DNA of 64,000 nt, taken from Pseudotamlana haliotis (lineage in GTDB: Bacteria > Bacteroidota > Bacteroidia > Flavobacteriales > Flavobacteriaceae). This document shows, in pieces, positions 61,279 through 64,000 of this stretch (its first letter is position 1; every line of letters starts with the position of its first letter). Position numbers and translations under genes: made by a program. The stretch lies in NCBI RefSeq assembly GCF_008806375.1, contig NZ_WAAT01000037.1:62001-126000 (forward strand). The letters are read 5' to 3'. Under the pieces are notes generated by a model. The model ran no database searches and was not told the DNA's origin. It worked only from the letters and a program-made list of their open reading frames with translations.

Positions 61279-61317
61279 GGTAGAAGCTATAAACTGCGAG
61301 AGTTTATAGCTTCTGCC
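61279..61317. terminator. Long perfect hairpin between REP remnants and the sulfatase gene
   Basis: AGAAGCTATAAACT (61282-61295) pairs perfectly with 61301-61314 over GCGAG. GG/CC pairs beyond one mismatch extend the stem. There is no T tract directly after it, so it may be a terminator for either strand or part of a mobile element end. Confidence 0.5.
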
Positions 61318-61410
61318 AATATAAATTTTACTTAATAGTTTGTTATGCTTTGCTTTTGTTTCTAGTTTTTATTCAATTACAATTTTGGTTATAAGTGACT
61401 AAATATATAA

Positions 61411-63762
61411 CTACTCTACACTAACTATCACTTCTTTAATTTTACCTGTAAAAGTAGTTTCCTCTGGACCATAACCAATACCTAAAGCTACTGGAGTTTG
61501 GTTATCAAGACCTACATCTGCTGTTTCATCTGCCGAAAATATGTTAGGTTGCGTTTTTTCAATACGCCCATTTCCAACTTCTTTATTGTCAACAAAAATA
61601 GTAGCGACACCACCTTTACCTAAACCATTTCCATCATAGTTAAAGTCAACTTTAACTGTAGTAGCCCCTGGTGCTAACTTGTTCTTTCCTGAAATTACAT
61701 AACGTTCTAGTCCGAGGAAGTTATAGGTAAACTCAGGTATGCCATCTTTCATGTACATAGACCATCCTCCAAAACGACCACCTTGAGTAAGAATAACGCC
61801 GTTAGCACCATCTTTTGGTACTTCGATATCAGCCGTTATTGAAAATGATTTATTCTTGATGTTAATAAAGGTATTCTCCATCATACCTTCCATACCTTCA
61901 TATAACTTTAACGATTTTCTACCACCCATAATGTCTGGACGTCCAGCTAGAGCTGGGTTCATTCTTTCGATGGTTCTGTCGTCAATTGGTAATACATGGT
62001 ATTTTTCGGCTTCAGCCATAAACAAGCTCTTCATCTCTTTTACTTTCTCTGGATATTGAGCTGCTAAATTTTTTGATAAGCTAAAATCCTTTCTTGCGTT
62101 GTATAGCTCCCAAACATCGTCATTTAAATTAGGTAAGTTGGTCATCTCCCAAGGCGCTCTGTGAATGGTTCGTGCAAACCAACCATTGTTGTATAAGGCT
62201 CGATTACCAAACATTTCAAAGTATTGAATGGTATGTCTTTCAGCTGCTTTGGCATCGTTAAATGAGTAGGCAAAACTGGTTCCTTCAATCGGGATTTGCG
62301 GTACGCCGTTTACTACTTTTGGTTCTGGAAGTCCAACGATTTCTAAAATAGTAGGGGCAATATCAATGGCGTGAGAGAATTGCGTTCTTAAACCTGTTTT
62401 GTCTTTTATACCTTCTGGATAGTGGATAATCATACCATTTCGCGTACCACCAAAGTCTGAAGCCACTTGCTTGGTCCATTTAAATGGCGCATCAAAAGCT
62501 ACCGCCCAACCAGCTGCCATGTGCGGAAATGTTCCTGGGCCACCCCATTCATCCATTAGAGGTAATAAGTCTTCTACTTTTTCTTCTACACCATTAAAGT
62601 AGGTCATCTCATTATACATTCCAACCATTCCGCCTTCGGCACTAGTTCCATTATCTCCTGCAACAAAAATAAATAAGGTATTATCTAATTCACCGATATC
62701 GGCCACGGCATTCATTAAACGACCTACTTCATAATCTGTCATTTCCATAAATCCAGCAAATACTTCTGCCTGGCGTGCAAATAATTTTCTTTCGTTTGCT
62801 GTTAACTTATCCCAATCCTTAATATCTTTTGGTTTTGGAGTTAAGTTGGTGTTTTCAGGAATCATTCCTGTACGCTTCATTTTTGCTACTGTTTCTTTAC
62901 GGATAGCATCCCAACCTTTATCAAACTGTCCCTTATACTTATCAGACCATTCTTTAGACACATGGTGTGGTGCGTGAACAGCCCCCGTTGCAAAGTACAT
63001 AAAGAAAGGTTTGTCTGGCGTCATCGACTGCTGTGCTTTTACCCAGTTGATCGCTTGGTTGGTCATGTCTGTAGTAAAGTGGTAATTTTCCGTTTTTGGA
63101 GGGTTTACTTTTTTTAACCCATCATAAATTAGTGGCGCCCATTGATCGGTTTCTCCACCAATAAATCCATAGAACTTATCAAAACCTTGGTATGTTGGCC
63201 AACGGTCAAAAGGTCCAGATACAGAAGTTTCCCAAGCTGCAGTTTCGTGCCACTTTCCAAAAGCACCAGTGCTATAGCCATTCAGTCTAAGCATCTCAGC
63301 TAGCGGCGCTACACTTTTAGGTAGAGAGCCTGTATTACCAGGATAAGCCGTTGAAGATTCCATAATAGACCCAGTGTTACAAGTATGGTGGTTTCTTCCT
63401 GTTTTTATTGCCATCCTTGTAGGTGAACATAAGGATGTGGTATGGAAATTATTGTAACGCAAACCGTTATTGGCTAGTTTGTCCATAGTTGGTGTTTTGA
63501 TAGGACCTCCAAACGAAGAAGTTGCACCAAAACCTAAATCATCAATCAATACGATTACAACGTTAGGAGCGCCTTCGGGGGCAGCTACATTGAATGGTTT
63601 AGGAGGTTTTGTATTTCGTACATCCAACTCTGTATAGGTCTTTGCTTCTGGTGGCACTACAGGAAGGATTTCACGGTTAATTTTCTCTTGTGCTTCTAGG
63701 CTTAAAAAGCTCAATAGCATCATGAGGGTTACTAAAGAGAAGTTTTTGGTTTTCATATTCAC
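61411..63762 (-). CDS. Secreted arylsulfatase (type I, formylglycine-dependent)
   Basis: The 783-residue enzyme has a signal peptide (LVTLMMLLSFLSLEAQ, cleaved near residue 25). The sulfatase domain includes NVVIVLIDDLGFGATSSFGG (metal-binding DD), then SLCSPTRMAIKTGR with C112 in the CxPxR motif that is oxidised to formylglycine. Further markers are YSTGAFGKWHE, the catalytic VHAPHHVS, and FVAGDNGTSAEGG. It is likely periplasmic or surface-associated and removes sulfate esters. A C-terminal beta-rich region (about 630-783) may be a binding module. The natural substrate is not evident; no polysaccharide-utilisation genes are in view. It needs a formylglycine-generating or anaerobic sulfatase-maturing partner elsewhere in the genome. 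Confidence 0.95.
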   Translation of the reverse strand: MNMKTKNFSLVTLMMLLSFLSLEAQEKINREILPVVPPEAKTYTELDVRNTKPPKPFNVAAPEGAPNVVIVLIDDLGFGATSSFGGPIKTPTMDKLANNGLRYNNFHTTSLCSPTRMAIKTGRNHHTCNTGSIMESSTAYPGNTGSLPKSVAPLAEMLRLNGYSTGAFGKWHETAAWETSVSGPFDRWPTYQGFDKFYGFIGGETDQWAPLIYDGLKKVNPPKTENYHFTTDMTNQAINWVKAQQSMTPDKPFFMYFATGAVHAPHHVSKEWSDKYKGQFDKGWDAIRKETVAKMKRTGMIPENTNLTPKPKDIKDWDKLTANERKLFARQAEVFAGFMEMTDYEVGRLMNAVADIGELDNTLFIFVAGDNGTSAEGGMVGMYNEMTYFNGVEEKVEDLLPLMDEWGGPGTFPHMAAGWAVAFDAPFKWTKQVASDFGGTRNGMIIHYPEGIKDKTGLRTQFSHAIDIAPTILEIVGLPEPKVVNGVPQIPIEGTSFAYSFNDAKAAERHTIQYFEMFGNRALYNNGWFARTIHRAPWEMTNLPNLNDDVWELYNARKDFSLSKNLAAQYPEKVKEMKSLFMAEAEKYHVLPIDDRTIERMNPALAGRPDIMGGRKSLKLYEGMEGMMENTFINIKNKSFSITADIEVPKDGANGVILTQGGRFGGWSMYMKDGIPEFTYNFLGLERYVISGKNKLAPGATTVKVDFNYDGNGLGKGGVATIFVDNKEVGNGRIEKTQPNIFSADETADVGLDNQTPVALGIGYGPEETTFTGKIKEVIVSVE

Positions 63763-64000
63763 TGGATTTATATTTATTCTAGTTTAGAGTGTTAGTAGTT
63801 ATTAAATTTAATTAATATTAAAGCTAGTTCAGCACCAACTTGTCGTTGTGTTTATGTAGGTTTGAAGTCGTTTTTAAAAATCACAGATGATTTAATATGA
63901 TTTTTTATAAAATTCTTTTAAGTAGGTCTAAACAAATATATTCATTTATTTGATGGGTTTTTAATATAATAACAGATCTAGACTAATTAATAATTTTTAA

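Noticed and set aside
1-64000. CRISPR arrays, tRNA and rRNA genes
   Set aside because: Gaps were read for regularly spaced repeats, tRNA T-loop sequence and conserved rRNA stretches; none was seen.

Overview
The window is a piece of a Flavobacteriaceae (Bacteroidota) chromosome, probably from a marine strain. It is AT-rich, and many promoters carry the Bacteroidota -7 element TAnnTTTG. Lineage-typical families include a type IX secretion (T9SS) sorting-domain protein, DUF4271, DUF4296, DUF5686 with a CarboxypepD_reg-like domain, a TonB-era style of short lipoproteins, and a large secreted arylsulfatase. No rRNA, tRNA or CRISPR array was seen.

Positions 1-54,500 are mostly core chromosome. 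In order they hold: an EamA transporter cut by the left edge, leuS, an outer-membrane barrel, ald, a membrane zinc protease, a membrane-anchored MutS-like ATPase, an omega-amidase, an Ig-like lipoprotein, comF and glyS; an Lrp regulator with a saccharopine-dehydrogenase-like gene, DUF423, pckA, hemD and DUF4271; GT2, dihydroorotase, DUF4296, an epimerase and tyrS; a LuxE-like protein, a T9SS stub, a PhoB/PhoR-like two-component pair, a glycosyltransferase, trmB, LysE and an alkyltransferase-like protein; an iron-sulfur cluster group (Mrp ATPase, NifU C-terminal protein, 2Fe-2S ferredoxin); two lipoproteins, waaA, an aminotransferase overlapping galE; lspA, fabD, an acetyltransferase and an FAD enzyme; a 2TM-DHFR fusion near thyA; nupC, a DUF151 nuclease, etfA/etfB, pdhB and a DUF5686 protein. 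Convergent genes are usually separated by strong bidirectional hairpin terminators.

Positions 54,800-61,320 form an accessory region. A PAAR tip protein is followed by a 1023-residue protein that looks like a peptidoglycan-targeting effector, with a LytM-like N-terminus, an EF-hand loop and an M15-like C-terminus. A lipoprotein that could be its periplasmic immunity partner starts 2 nt later. Behind this lies a graveyard of mobile DNA: three copies of a REP-like sequence, two truncated starts of a REP-associated tyrosine transposase, and a decayed IS256-family transposase. A bestrophin channel gene sits within the graveyard and a sulfatase gene follows it.

Structures outside genes that deserve attention are: a tandem pair of promoter-to-terminator units at 38,728-39,011 that look like duplicated small RNAs; a 162-bp foldback element at 24,576-24,737 with a solo arm in the omega-amidase leader; a cluster of short repeats around thyA and nupC; and a glyS promoter placed so close to its ATG that the mRNA is probably leaderless.
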